A stretch of DNA of 64,000 nt from Halobacterium wangiae (GTDB lineage Archaea; Halobacteriota; Halobacteria; Halobacteriales; Halobacteriaceae). The notes beneath the pieces were generated by a model. That model was not told where the DNA came from. It was given only the letters and a program-made list of their open reading frames with translations, and did no database searches. Positions 1-7,660 of this stretch are shown piece after piece; position 1 is the first letter of the stretch, and each line of letters starts with the position of its first letter. The translations under genes were made by a program, and so were the position numbers. The stretch covers positions 2,356,001 to 2,420,000 of the forward strand of contig NZ_CP089588.1 in assembly GCF_021249345.1 (NCBI RefSeq). The letters run 5' to 3'.

Positions 1-1
1 C

Positions 2-727
2 GGCGGGAGCGAGGCGCCCATCGTCAACATTTCCGGCGGGACTGAGGTGTTCGGCTGCTTCCTGATGCCGATGCCCATCCAGGAGCTCAAACCCTGCACG
101 CTCGGCGGGCCGGGCCTGGGCATGGACATCGACATCGTCGACGAGGGCGGAGACTCCATCAAGGACGAACACGAACGCGGCTACCTCGTCGCTCGCTCCT
201 CGAACCCGGCGATGACGAAGTCGCTGTGGAGCGGCGACGAGCGCTACCTCAGGGAGTACTGGTCGCACTTCGAGGGCGTCTGGAACCACGGCGACTGGGC
301 GCAGCAGGACGACGACGGCTTCTGGTTCCTCCACGGCCGCGCCGACGACGCCATCAACGTCGCAGGCCGGAAGGTCGGCCCCGCGGAGGTCGAGGGCGCG
401 CTCATCGACCACGAGGCCGTCAACCAGGCCGCTGCGGTGGGCGTCCCCGACGACACCACCGGCGAGGCGGTCGTCGCCTACGTCATCCTCGAGGACCGCG
501 AGTCACCCAGTGACGCGCTCGCCGAGGAACTGCGCGCCCACGTCGGCGAGGAACTCGGCAAACCGTTCCGGCCACGCGAGGTGCTGTTCGTCGACGCGTT
601 CCCGAAGACGCAGTCTGGGAAGATCATTAGGCGCGCCATCGAGGGCGCCTACACGGGCGAGAACATCGGCGACCTCTCCAGCATCGAGAACCCGGACGCC
701 CTCGAAGCCCTGCGAGACGCCTCCTAG
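2..727 (+). CDS. acs: Acyl/acetyl-CoA synthetase (AMP-forming), C-terminal part
   Basis: The gene enters from the left edge, so only its last 241 codons are visible; the frame opens at base 2 with no start. These enzymes activate acetate or another carboxylate to an acyl-AMP and then to acyl-CoA. The visible part carries SGGTEVFGCF, the GDWAQQDDDGFWFLHGRADD stretch typical of the hinge region, NVAGRKVGPAEVE, and near the C terminus KTQSGKIIRR, which holds the catalytic lysine. The overall pattern fits acetyl-CoA synthetase. Substrate choice cannot be settled because most of the acyl pocket lies outside the window. Its stop codon overlaps that of the convergent Nudix-like gene. Confidence 0.85.
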   Translation, partial: GGSEAPIVNISGGTEVFGCFLMPMPIQELKPCTLGGPGLGMDIDIVDEGGDSIKDEHERGYLVARSSNPAMTKSLWSGDERYLREYWSHFEGVWNHGDWAQQDDDGFWFLHGRADDAINVAGRKVGPAEVEGALIDHEAVNQAAAVGVPDDTTGEAVVAYVILEDRESPSDALAEELRAHVGEELGKPFRPREVLFVDAFPKTQSGKIIRRAIEGAYTGENIGDLSSIENPDALEALRDAS

Positions 728-1104
728 AGCGCGTCGAGCAGCCCCTCCGGGGCCAGCGTCTCGCCGTACTTCCGGAAGTCGTCGACGTGGAGCCAGCAGA
801 CCCGCGTCGTCTCGCCCACGTCGGGGTCGTACACCGTGAACCCCGACTCGGCGTACGGCCAGGCCTCCCGGATGCTCCCCTCCAGCACCCGCACGCCGTC
901 GAACGTTCCGAGCGCCGAGGCCGCCACCAGCTCGACGCCCAGCACCGACGAGAACTCCGCTTCGAGTGCGGACTCGGCAGCGTCATCGCCGACGTGCCGA
1001 CCGAGCGGCCGGAAGACGCGCTCGCCGGCGTCGGGGTCGACGCGCTCCTCGACCAGCAACTCACCGTCGCGACGGACGACACAGCAGGCGCGGGGCTCCG
1101 ACAT
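724..1104 (-). CDS. Nudix-fold protein with degenerate catalytic box
   Basis: A 126-residue protein starting MSEPRACCVV. A GTG start 24 nt upstream (base 1128) is possible, but the ATG at 1104 lies about 27 nt from the A/T run at 1128-1137 that could act as its TATA element. The layout (RRDGELLVEER, then GRHVGDDAAESALEAEF followed by SSVLGVEL) is that of a Nudix hydrolase. In a canonical box the positions after REF are E-E-x-G; here they are S-S-V-L-G, so the metal-binding glutamates are missing. It may be inactive as a hydrolase or bind a nucleotide-like ligand. It lies just downstream of the GNAT array on the same strand. Confidence 0.6.
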   Translation of the reverse strand: MSEPRACCVVRRDGELLVEERVDPDAGERVFRPLGRHVGDDAAESALEAEFSSVLGVELVAASALGTFDGVRVLEGSIREAWPYAESGFTVYDPDVGETTRVCWLHVDDFRKYGETLAPEGLLDAL

Positions 1105-1137
1105 CGGCCCGACCGAACCGTCACGCACGAAAAAGCG

Positions 1138-1704
1138 TTATTCTTCGGCCCACTCGCGGCGGAGCAACCCGTAGTTCACGAAGTCGCGGTACTCGCCGTC
1201 CACGTACGTCGCCTCCCGGTGTCGGAGCTCCTGCGTGAACCCGAGTGACTCCAGGAGGCCGCGGGACGCCTCGTTGTGAGCGAACGCCCCCGCGCCGACG
1301 CTGTGGACGCTCGTCGTCCGGAACACGAGGTCGACGAGCAGTTCCGCGGCCTCCGTCCCGTAGCCCTCGCCGTGGCGCTCGGGGAGCAGCCAGTAGGCCA
1401 GGTGTGCGCGCTCACCGTCGACCCGGTGGGCGTGGACCATCCCGATAGGTGTCGTCTCCTCGTCGTGCGGGTGGCCGTCGGGGGCGTCTTCGTCGTCCAG
1501 ACAGACGACGAAACTCAGGTTGCTGTCGCTTTCGCTCCGGTCCTCGACGAGGTCCTCGGCCTCCTCCAGGTTCTTTTGCTCGGCCATCCCGAGGAGGTAC
1601 CGGACGCGGGGGTCGGTAGTAGCGCGCTGCTGGAACGCCGCGTCCGAGCGCTCCACCGTGCGGAACGTCACGCGCTCGCCGCGCTCGACGACCGGCCCGG
1701 GCAT
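1138..1704 (-). CDS. GNAT-family N-acetyltransferase, array copy 1 (last in operon)
   Basis: A 188-residue protein (MPGPVVERGERV start) of the RimJ/RimL-like GNAT family, which transfers acetyl from acetyl-CoA to an amino group of a protein N terminus or small molecule. The acetyl-CoA loop reads RHGEGYGTEAAEL, followed by NEASRGLLESLGF, the usual GNAT beta4-alpha4 pattern. The C terminus YVDGEYRDFVNYGLLRREW recurs in its three neighbours. Its ATG overlaps the TGA of the upstream copy (TGATG), so the genes are likely translationally coupled. The substrate cannot be read from sequence. Confidence 0.85.
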   Translation of the reverse strand: MPGPVVERGERVTFRTVERSDAAFQQRATTDPRVRYLLGMAEQKNLEEAEDLVEDRSESDSNLSFVVCLDDEDAPDGHPHDEETTPIGMVHAHRVDGERAHLAYWLLPERHGEGYGTEAAELLVDLVFRTTSVHSVGAGAFAHNEASRGLLESLGFTQELRHREATYVDGEYRDFVNYGLLRREWAEE

Positions 1705-2270
1705 CAGTCGTCCTCCCACTCCCGTCGCAGCACGTCGTACTGGATCTCGTCGTAGTAGTCGCCGTCGATGTAGCGGGATTCGCGGCGACGCGCCACCTGC
1801 GTGAACCCCATCGCCTCGAGGAGACCGCGGGACGCGTCGTTGAACTCGTAGGCGCCCGCGCTGATCCCGTGGACGTCGTAGTTGCTGAACAGGTAGTCGA
1901 TGCCGAGTTCCGCCATCTCGCGGCCGTACCCCTCGCCGTGGTGCTCGGGGACGAGCCAGTACGCCAGCCACGCGCGGTCGCCGTCGACGTGCCGGGCACT
2001 GAAGCTCCCGACGGGCGTTGTCTCGTCCTCGTCGGGGTGGCCCGCTGGAGCGTCGTCGTCGTCCACGCAGGCGACGAACACGGCGTTCCCGTCGTCCTCC
2101 ACCCAGTGCTCGATGCCCTCCTCCTGCTGGGCGCGCGAGCGGTGGTGGATGGACCCCAACGAGTACCTGATTCGGGGGTCCGTACACGAGCGCTGGAGGA
2201 ACGCCGCGTCCTCGTGTTCGACCGTCCGGAGGACGACGTCGTCGCCTGCGACGACGATTGGTCCGGGCAT
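1704..2270 (-). CDS. GNAT-family N-acetyltransferase, array copy 2
   Basis: A 188-residue GNAT paralogue with start MPGPIVVAGDDVVLRTVE. The CoA-binding loop is EHHGEGYGREMAEL and the later helix is NDASRGLLEAMGFTQ; the C terminus is YIDGDYYDEIQYDVLRREW. Both ends of the gene overlap neighbours by one base (TGATG junctions at 1704 and 2270). It has the same architecture as copies 1, 3 and 4 but differs strongly through the middle, the part that shapes the acceptor site. This suggests diverged acceptor specificity rather than a recent dosage duplication. Confidence 0.85.
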   Translation of the reverse strand: MPGPIVVAGDDVVLRTVEHEDAAFLQRSCTDPRIRYSLGSIHHRSRAQQEEGIEHWVEDDGNAVFVACVDDDDAPAGHPDEDETTPVGSFSARHVDGDRAWLAYWLVPEHHGEGYGREMAELGIDYLFSNYDVHGISAGAYEFNDASRGLLEAMGFTQVARRRESRYIDGDYYDEIQYDVLRREWEDD

Positions 2271-2836
2271 CAGTCGTCCTCCCACTCCTCGCGGAGCAGT
2301 CCGAACTGGAGCAGGTCGCGGTACTCGCCGTCGACGAACACCAGCTCGCGGCCGCGGCCCTCGTCGGTGAACCCGACGGCGTCGAACGCCTCACGAGTCG
2401 TATCGTCACCCTCTAGCACCGACGCACCGACGCTGTGCGCGTCGTAGGTCCGGAACAGCCCCTCAAGCGAGAGTTCGAGGGCGGCTTTCGCGTGCCCGTC
2501 ACCGCGATGCTCGGGGGGCACCCAGAGTACGAGGTTTGGCCGATCACGGTCGACGTGGCCTGCGTATACGAACGCTACCGGCGTCGTGTCGTCCTCCTCG
2601 GGGTGCTCCCAGGGGGCGTCCGCCTCGTCGACACACGCGACGTAGGCGGCGTTGCTGTCGTCCTCGATCTGCTCCTCGATCAGCTCCTCGACCTCGTTCT
2701 CGTTCTTGTGGCTCCGTTCGTGGAACCCGAGTCTCGCGTGGGGGTCAGTGAACAGTCGCTGGAGGAACGCCGCGTCCTCGCGTTCGACTGTTCGCAGGAC
2801 GAGGTCGTCGCCGACCTCGAGAATCGGTCCGGGCAT
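2270..2836 (-). CDS. GNAT-family N-acetyltransferase, array copy 3 (altered CoA loop)
   Basis: A 188-residue GNAT paralogue with start MPGPILEVGDDLVLRTVE. The acetyl-CoA loop reads EHRGDGHAKAALEL, so the last glycine of the usual GxGxG/A run is alanine and the following residues differ from the other copies. The helix after it (EGDDTTREAFDAVGFT) also lacks the common N-x-x-S motif. The C terminus FVDGEYRDLLQFGLLREEW matches the array signature. It overlaps both neighbours through TGATG. It may be the most functionally diverged member. Confidence 0.8.
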   Translation of the reverse strand: MPGPILEVGDDLVLRTVEREDAAFLQRLFTDPHARLGFHERSHKNENEVEELIEEQIEDDSNAAYVACVDEADAPWEHPEEDDTTPVAFVYAGHVDRDRPNLVLWVPPEHRGDGHAKAALELSLEGLFRTYDAHSVGASVLEGDDTTREAFDAVGFTDEGRGRELVFVDGEYRDLLQFGLLREEWEDD

Positions 2837-3375
2837 CAGTCGTCCTCCCACTCCTCGCGGAGCAGTCCGTACCACACCACGTCGACGTACTCGCCGTCGC
2901 GGAAGCGCGCGTCCCGGAGGGTGCCCTCGTGGGTGAACCCGACGTTCTCCAGTACACCGACGGACCCCTGGTTCGGGGCGAACGCCTGCGCCTGCAGGCC
3001 GCGGATCTCGTGCGCGCTGAACGCGTAGTCTACGAGCACCTCGACGGCTTCGGTCCCGTAGCCGTTCCCCTGGTGCTCTGGAACGATCCAGTAGGAGAGC
3101 TCGGGGCGCGTGTGGTGGAGGTTCTGCAGGGACACCTTCCCGATGGGCGTCGGTTCCTCGTCGTCCTCCAGGCAAACGAGGAGGCCGACGTTCAGCGGGT
3201 CGTCCTCGTTGCCCTCGATGCTCGACTCCGCCTCCGACTCGTTCTCGGGCCGATTCAGACCCAGCGAGACGGCCACGTCCGGGTGGTTGTGGCCGCGCTG
3301 GATGAACTCGGCGTCCTCGCGTTCGACCGGACGGAGGGTCACCCGGTCGCCGCGCCGAAACACTGCACCTGGCAT
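2836..3375 (-). CDS. GNAT-family N-acetyltransferase, array copy 4 (first in operon)
   Basis: A 179-residue protein and the 5'-most gene of the array; its promoter should lie in the short gap 3376-3428. Features are RVTLRPVEREDAEFIQR (N-terminal RimJ/RimL-like strand-helix), IPIGK-like acceptor strand PTPIGKVSLQ, CoA loop EHQGNGYGTEAVEVL, and PNQGSVGVLENVGFTHEG. This is the most canonical of the four GNATs and resembles ribosomal-protein or spermidine-type acetyltransferases. The C-terminal signature is FRDGEYVDVVWYGLLREEW. Confidence 0.85.
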   Translation of the reverse strand: MPGAVFRRGDRVTLRPVEREDAEFIQRGHNHPDVAVSLGLNRPENESEAESSIEGNEDDPLNVGLLVCLEDDEEPTPIGKVSLQNLHHTRPELSYWIVPEHQGNGYGTEAVEVLVDYAFSAHEIRGLQAQAFAPNQGSVGVLENVGFTHEGTLRDARFRDGEYVDVVWYGLLREEWEDD

Positions 3376-3428
3376 GTGTCGGGCATCTCAGTCCCGGCCT
3401 AAATCGGTTCCGAGAGAATGGTTCGCAT

Positions 3429-4115
3429 TCACTCGGGGGCGGCGTCGTCGGGAGCTATCTGGCGCGGTTCCGGCGCGTCACCGTCGGTGACTGCGACCGT
3501 CGCGTCGGTGGTCGCGCTCGGCAGCGAGACTGAGGCTCCGGCGAGCAGTGGTGCGACGACGCCGGCGACCACAGTGCCGGGGTGTGAGAGCGGCGCTCGG
3601 AGCGCGACGACGTCGTCCTCCTCGAGGTCGGTGGCGACGGACTCCGCCGCGGCCACCGCCTCGCCGTGAGTCACGCCTGGGAGTAGTTCAGTCTCGGCCG
3701 TCACCGAGGGCTGCGGAAACGCCGGATTCTCGCTCCAGACGTCCCGCTCGAAGTACATCCAAGACGGGTCCGCGGGTGGTGCGCCCCAGCCGACGCGTTG
3801 CCCGCCTGTCGGCAGGTCGTACTCCCCGAGTTGACCGGTCGGCCCGGCGAGCACGCGCGCGTCGACGACGAACCCTGGTCCGAACGTGACCGTCGCGCCG
3901 AGCAGGGCGGCTCCCAGAAACGTGTGCAGCGCCGCCGGTTCCGGGACGTCGAGGACGGCGACCCCCGCGTCCTCCCGGACGCCGCGGTGCCGCAGCGCGT
4001 TCCCGGTCTTGTACACCTTCGAGCGAGTCTCCCGGGCGTCGTGGACGCGCTCCGCACGAATCGCCGGTCGGTCGGGGTCGTCCAGCGCCGCCACGACGTC
4101 GGCGAGCGTCTCCAT
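3429..4115 (-). CDS. Short acyl-adenylate-ligase-like protein (AMP-binding remnant)
   Basis: A 228-residue protein starting METLADVVAALDD. A longer reading from 4334 is unsupported. It resembles the N-terminal part of AMP-dependent acyl-CoA ligases: TRSKVYKTGNALRHRGVRE matches the opening helix, AVLDVPEPAALHTFLGAALLGATV the first Rossmann-like segment, and the end (VVAPLLAGASVSLPSA, VAVTDGDAPEPRQIAPDD) a later substrate-domain segment. The P-loop (TSGTTG-like), the hinge and the C-terminal catalytic lysine are all absent. It is far below the 550-650 residues of active ligases and may be a non-catalytic relative. A true acyl-CoA synthetase ends 2.7 kb away. Confidence 0.6.
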   Translation of the reverse strand: METLADVVAALDDPDRPAIRAERVHDARETRSKVYKTGNALRHRGVREDAGVAVLDVPEPAALHTFLGAALLGATVTFGPGFVVDARVLAGPTGQLGEYDLPTGGQRVGWGAPPADPSWMYFERDVWSENPAFPQPSVTAETELLPGVTHGEAVAAAESVATDLEEDDVVALRAPLSHPGTVVAGVVAPLLAGASVSLPSATTDATVAVTDGDAPEPRQIAPDDAAPE

Positions 4116-4487
4116 GCTCGGCTGTCGGTGCGTCTGCGGCAAACACCTTCCGGGTCGGGCTGACAGACGGCACTCTCGCTCGCGGGACGGCGTGCCGTGC
4201 TCCGTGGACGGCGCTCGCGGTTGGCCGCTCGTCGGATGCGCCTCACGCCCCGCGCCAGTGGTCAGTTCACGGTCCGGGGTGGTCCCGTTCTGGTACTTGA
4301 ACCTACGCGAGCACCGACCAAGCATCCGCGACACTTCCGGGTCCTCGACCCGCTCGGGTCGCGGTTCACCGCGCGAACGAACTGAGCGCGGGCCAAAGAG
4401 CGACCGTAGGGAGTGACGCAGTGTTTTTGTCCGAGCTCTTACCGAACGAGGCGGCCGAAGGCCGCCGAGTGCAGCGTAAACGGTCGC
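4116..4487. other. Intergenic region with palindromic repeat
   Basis: This 372-bp gap between the ligase-like gene and the dnaJ stop has no convincing reading frame; short frames here have no domain or start context. Bases 4321-4378 hold a palindromic repeat described separately. The remainder probably holds the promoter of the ligase-like gene and the 3' end of the dnaJ transcript. Confidence 0.6.
4321..4378. repeat. Dispersed palindromic repeat, copy A
   Basis: An imperfect hairpin with outer arms CCGCGAC (4326-4332) and GTCGCGG (4358-4364) and inner arms GGGTC (4339-4343) and GACCC (4347-4351). It is flanked by AGCAT on the left and TTCACCGCGCG on the right. The same flanks occur in the opposite orientation around the related hairpin at 16334-16390. 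It may act as a terminator for dnaJ or be a non-autonomous repeat. Confidence 0.6.
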
Positions 4488-5630
4488 TTAGAAGGAGCTT
4501 TTGAGCTTCTCGAAGAACCCCTGCTCGACGTCGATCTCCTCGCCGCCGGCCTCCGCGAACGCTTCGAGAGCCTCGCGCTGCTCCTCGTTGAGCGAATCCG
4601 GGGTGACGACCTGGACGGTGACGTAGAGGTCACCCTGGCCGCGGCGGCGGAGTCGGGGCATCCCCTTCCCCTTGAGGCGGAACGTCTCGCCGCTCTGCGT
4701 GCCCGCCTCGAGGTCGAAGGAGGCGGCGCCGTCGAGGGTCGGGACCTCGATGTCGTCGCCGAAGACGGCCTGGGGGAACGAGACGGCGTGACGGTGGTGG
4801 AGGTCGTCACCCTCGCGCTCGAAGTCGGGGTGGGGCTCGACCTCGACTTCGACGAGGAGGTCGCCGTTCGGGGCTCCCTTGTCGCCGGGCGCACCCTCGC
4901 GCTCCATGCGGAGCGTCTGCCCGGAGCGGATGCCCGCGGGGACGTCGACGGTGAGCGTGGCCTCCTCGCGTACCTGGCCCTGGCCGCTGCAGGTCGAACA
5001 CGTCTCGGAGTGGAGTTCTCCCTCGCCGCCGCAGCGCGAACACTCCTGGGTCTGCTGGACCCGACCGAGGGGCGTCTGGCGGACCTGCGTGACCTGGCCG
5101 CGGCCGTCGCACTGCGGACACGTGCGGACGTCTGCGTCCTCGGGGTAGCCTGCGCCGTCACAGTCCGGACATCGTTCGGGTCGTCGGACGGTCACCTGCT
5201 TCTGGACGCCCTCGTAGGCCTCCTCGAGGTCGATGGTGAGGTGCGTGCGGAGGTCCCGGCCCTGCTGGGGTCGCTGCTGGCCGCGGCCAGCACCACCGCC
5301 GAAGAACTGCTCGAAGATGTCGCCCATGCCGCCCGCGCCACCGGCACCGCCGAACGGGTTGCCACGGCCGGCACCCGCGCCACCGCCGGCGCCGCCGCGC
5401 TTCTCGGCCTCCTCGTACCGGTCGTGGCCGAGCTGGTCGTACTGCTGGCGCTTCTCCTCGTCGGTCAGCACGTCCTTGGCCTTCTGTATCTTCCTGAACT
5501 TCTCCTCTGCGTCCGGGTCGTCGTTCACGTCGGGGTGGTACTCCGAGACCTTCTGGCGGTAGGCCTGCTGTATCTCCGCCTCGTCGGCGTCCCGCCCAAC
5601 GCCGAGCACGTCGTAGAAGTCCTCGCTCAT
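4488..5630 (-). CDS. dnaJ: Chaperone DnaJ (Hsp40)
   Basis: A 380-residue type I J protein, co-chaperone of DnaK that stimulates its ATPase and delivers substrates. The J domain carries HPD at residues 32-34 (EYHPDVNDD). A Gly/Phe-rich linker follows (GGAGGGAGAGRGNPFGG), then four CxxCxGxG zinc motifs: CPDCDGAG, CPQCDGRG, CSRCGGEG, CSTCSGQG. The C-terminal substrate domains end SFFEKLKSSF-like. MSEDFYDVLGV is chosen as the start; a frame opening at 5660 adds ten non-conserved residues. dnaK and grpE lie on the same strand upstream, but a Rieske gene on the other strand separates them, so dnaJ needs its own promoter. Confidence 0.97.
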   Translation of the reverse strand: MSEDFYDVLGVGRDADEAEIQQAYRQKVSEYHPDVNDDPDAEEKFRKIQKAKDVLTDEEKRQQYDQLGHDRYEEAEKRGGAGGGAGAGRGNPFGGAGGAGGMGDIFEQFFGGGAGRGQQRPQQGRDLRTHLTIDLEEAYEGVQKQVTVRRPERCPDCDGAGYPEDADVRTCPQCDGRGQVTQVRQTPLGRVQQTQECSRCGGEGELHSETCSTCSGQGQVREEATLTVDVPAGIRSGQTLRMEREGAPGDKGAPNGDLLVEVEVEPHPDFEREGDDLHHRHAVSFPQAVFGDDIEVPTLDGAASFDLEAGTQSGETFRLKGKGMPRLRRRGQGDLYVTVQVVTPDSLNEEQREALEAFAEAGGEEIDVEQGFFEKLKSSF

Positions 5631-5755
5631 TCGTTGTGCGTCCCTACTCCGCTGAGACACTTGAAAAGAACGGGTTGGATGCGCGGGTGTCCCAGCGCGG
5701 GTACTGAAACTCGTTTCAGGGAACCTCCAAGTGCGTGTGTGACTAGCTCACAGAC

Positions 5756-7516
5756 ATGGCCGCAGAACCCGACGATATGCGTCCCGTCGCGTCGCGCGCG
5801 GAACTGGACGAGGAGGGGCGGCTGGTCGTCACCGAGGACGGTCAGGCGATCGCGCTCTTCTACCACGAAGGCGAGGTGTACGCCGTCGACAACCGCTGTC
5901 CGCACATGGGGTTCCCGCTCACGCGTGGCACCCTCGACGACGGCGTGCTCACCTGCCACTGGCACCACGCCCGCTTCGAACTGGAGGCGGGGGACACCTT
6001 CGACCCGTGGGCCGACGACGTGCAGACGTTCCCTGTCGAGATACGGGACGACGAGGTGTACCTCGACCCGGACCCGCCCCGGAAACTCCCCCCGAACGTC
6101 CACTGGCGGAATCGACTCGCCGATGGCCTCCACGAGAACCTCTCCCTCGTGATGGCGAAAGCCGTCGTCGGCCTCGACGACGCCGGCGAGGGGTTCCACA
6201 CGCCGATCGAGACAGCCGTCGACTTCGGGACGAAGTACCGGTCGGCGGGCTGGGGGCGCGGGCTCACCACACTCGGCTGCACGGCGAACCTCTACTCGCA
6301 GGTCGGCGGCCGCGACAGGCGTCGCGCGATGTTCGCGGGCGTCCGCGAGGTCGCCGACGACTGCGCGGGCGAGCCTCCGCGGTTCCAGCAGTACGCCTTC
6401 GACAACCGCGACCTCTCGAAGGACCGGCTCAAGTCCTGGTTCCGCGAGAGCGTCGAGGTCCGGGACGACGACGGCGCCGAACGGTGCCTGCTCACTGCAG
6501 TCGCGTGCCTCGACCCCGAGGCGGTCGCCGAGATCGTCTTCACCGCCGCGACCGACTCCCTCTACCTGAACGGGGGCCACACGGTCGACTTCCTGAACAA
6601 GGCGTTCACGACGCTGGACCACGTCGGCTGGCACGGCGACGGGGAGGAGTCGAACGCGGCGAAGGTCCTCGCCGCCACGGTCGACCAGTTGACCGACGCC
6701 ACCCGCTCGGAGGAGCTGTCGTCCTGGCGCACCCCTATCGACGTCGCCGAACTGGTGTTCGACGTCCACGAGCGCCTGCCGGACCTCGTCGCGGCAGGCG
6801 ACGGGAAGGAGTGGAGCGAACCGGAGGAGTTCGTCGACGAACTACTCGTCGACGACCCGGAGCACGTCGTCGACGCGCTCACCGGAGCCATCCGCGAGGG
6901 GGCGAGCCAGACGGAACTCGCGGACGCCGTCGCCCGCGCCGCGACCCGCCGGGTCGCCTGGTTCGCCACCAACAACGAGTTCGCCGACTGGAACACGGTC
7001 CACCACACGTTCTCGTACGCGAACGCCGTCTTCGAAGCGACCCAGCGGACCGACGCGACGGCGCTCTACCGCGGCTGTTTCGACGCCGCGATCTCCGTCT
7101 ACCTCGACCGCTTCCTCAACAGTCCACGCGCACCACTCCCGACGCCCGGCGACTCCGACCGCGACCCCGCCGACGTCCGCGAAGACGTCCTCGCGTGCTT
7201 CGACGAGCAGGGACAGGTGAACCGCGCGGCGGCGTTCGTCTCCGAGCACTTCGACGCCGGTGGCGACGTCGACGACCTGAAGCGCGTGCTCGGGCGTGGG
7301 CTCCTCCGGGAGGACGCGGGCTTCCACACCATCCAGAACGTCGAGGGGCACTTCGCGCGCCACGACGCCGCCGACGACGAGTGGGAGCAGCGTCTGGCGC
7401 TGATGGCGGCCGCCCGCTACATGGCGGCGCACTTCCCGACGCGTCGCTCGAACGAGCAGACGTTCTCCATCGCCACGCGGCTCCACCGTGGCGAGAAGCT
7501 ACACGAAGCAGAGTAG
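5756..7516 (+). CDS. Rieske [2Fe-2S] protein fused to a large helical C-terminal domain
   Basis: A 586-residue protein. Residues 1-105 form a Rieske ferredoxin domain with cluster ligands C48-x-H50 and C67-x2-H70 (CPHMGF and CHWHHARF), so it binds a [2Fe-2S] cluster with two Cys and two His. Residues from about 130 to 586 form a long, mostly helical domain with His-rich helices (LNGGHTVDFLNKAF, DWNTVHHTFSYANAVFE, EGHFARHD, ARYMAAHFPTRRSNEQTF). That layout loosely recalls questin-oxidase-type (AflY-like) proteins, which is my inference. There is no catalytic domain of the usual ring-hydroxylating type and no signal peptide, so it is probably cytosolic. It sits alone on the plus strand between dnaJ and dnaK. 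Confidence 0.8.
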   Translation: MAAEPDDMRPVASRAELDEEGRLVVTEDGQAIALFYHEGEVYAVDNRCPHMGFPLTRGTLDDGVLTCHWHHARFELEAGDTFDPWADDVQTFPVEIRDDEVYLDPDPPRKLPPNVHWRNRLADGLHENLSLVMAKAVVGLDDAGEGFHTPIETAVDFGTKYRSAGWGRGLTTLGCTANLYSQVGGRDRRRAMFAGVREVADDCAGEPPRFQQYAFDNRDLSKDRLKSWFRESVEVRDDDGAERCLLTAVACLDPEAVAEIVFTAATDSLYLNGGHTVDFLNKAFTTLDHVGWHGDGEESNAAKVLAATVDQLTDATRSEELSSWRTPIDVAELVFDVHERLPDLVAAGDGKEWSEPEEFVDELLVDDPEHVVDALTGAIREGASQTELADAVARAATRRVAWFATNNEFADWNTVHHTFSYANAVFEATQRTDATALYRGCFDAAISVYLDRFLNSPRAPLPTPGDSDRDPADVREDVLACFDEQGQVNRAAAFVSEHFDAGGDVDDLKRVLGRGLLREDAGFHTIQNVEGHFARHDAADDEWEQRLALMAAARYMAAHFPTRRSNEQTFSIATRLHRGEKLHEAE

Positions 7517-7660
7517 TCGCGAGAATTTGTGAGCAGAGGAGAAGGACTCGCTACTGCTCGTCCTTGTCGTCTAATTCAGAAACCTCGCTCCGCTCGATTT
7601 CTGAAACTACGGAAGACTCGCGGTGCTCGCCTTCCGAGTTCAGGAAGACGCCCGTACTCG
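7517..7660. repeat. dnaK 3'-end duplication flanking a hairpin
   Basis: Bases 7546-7572 repeat the 3' end of dnaK (7656-7682) with 25 of 27 bases identical. On the minus strand this relic still spells a DnaK-like acidic tail DDKDEQ-stop. Between the copies, TTCAGAAA (7575-7582) and TTTCTGAA (7598-7605) form a perfect 8-bp inverted repeat with a 15-base loop. The hairpin could terminate both dnaK and the convergent Rieske transcript. Confidence 0.6.

Noticed and set aside
4413-6152. A 579-codon plus-strand frame opposite dnaJ
   Set aside because: It is the antisense of dnaJ and runs into the Rieske gene; composition is Leu/Val/Arg-rich as expected of antisense frames in a GC-rich genome, and no motif is present.
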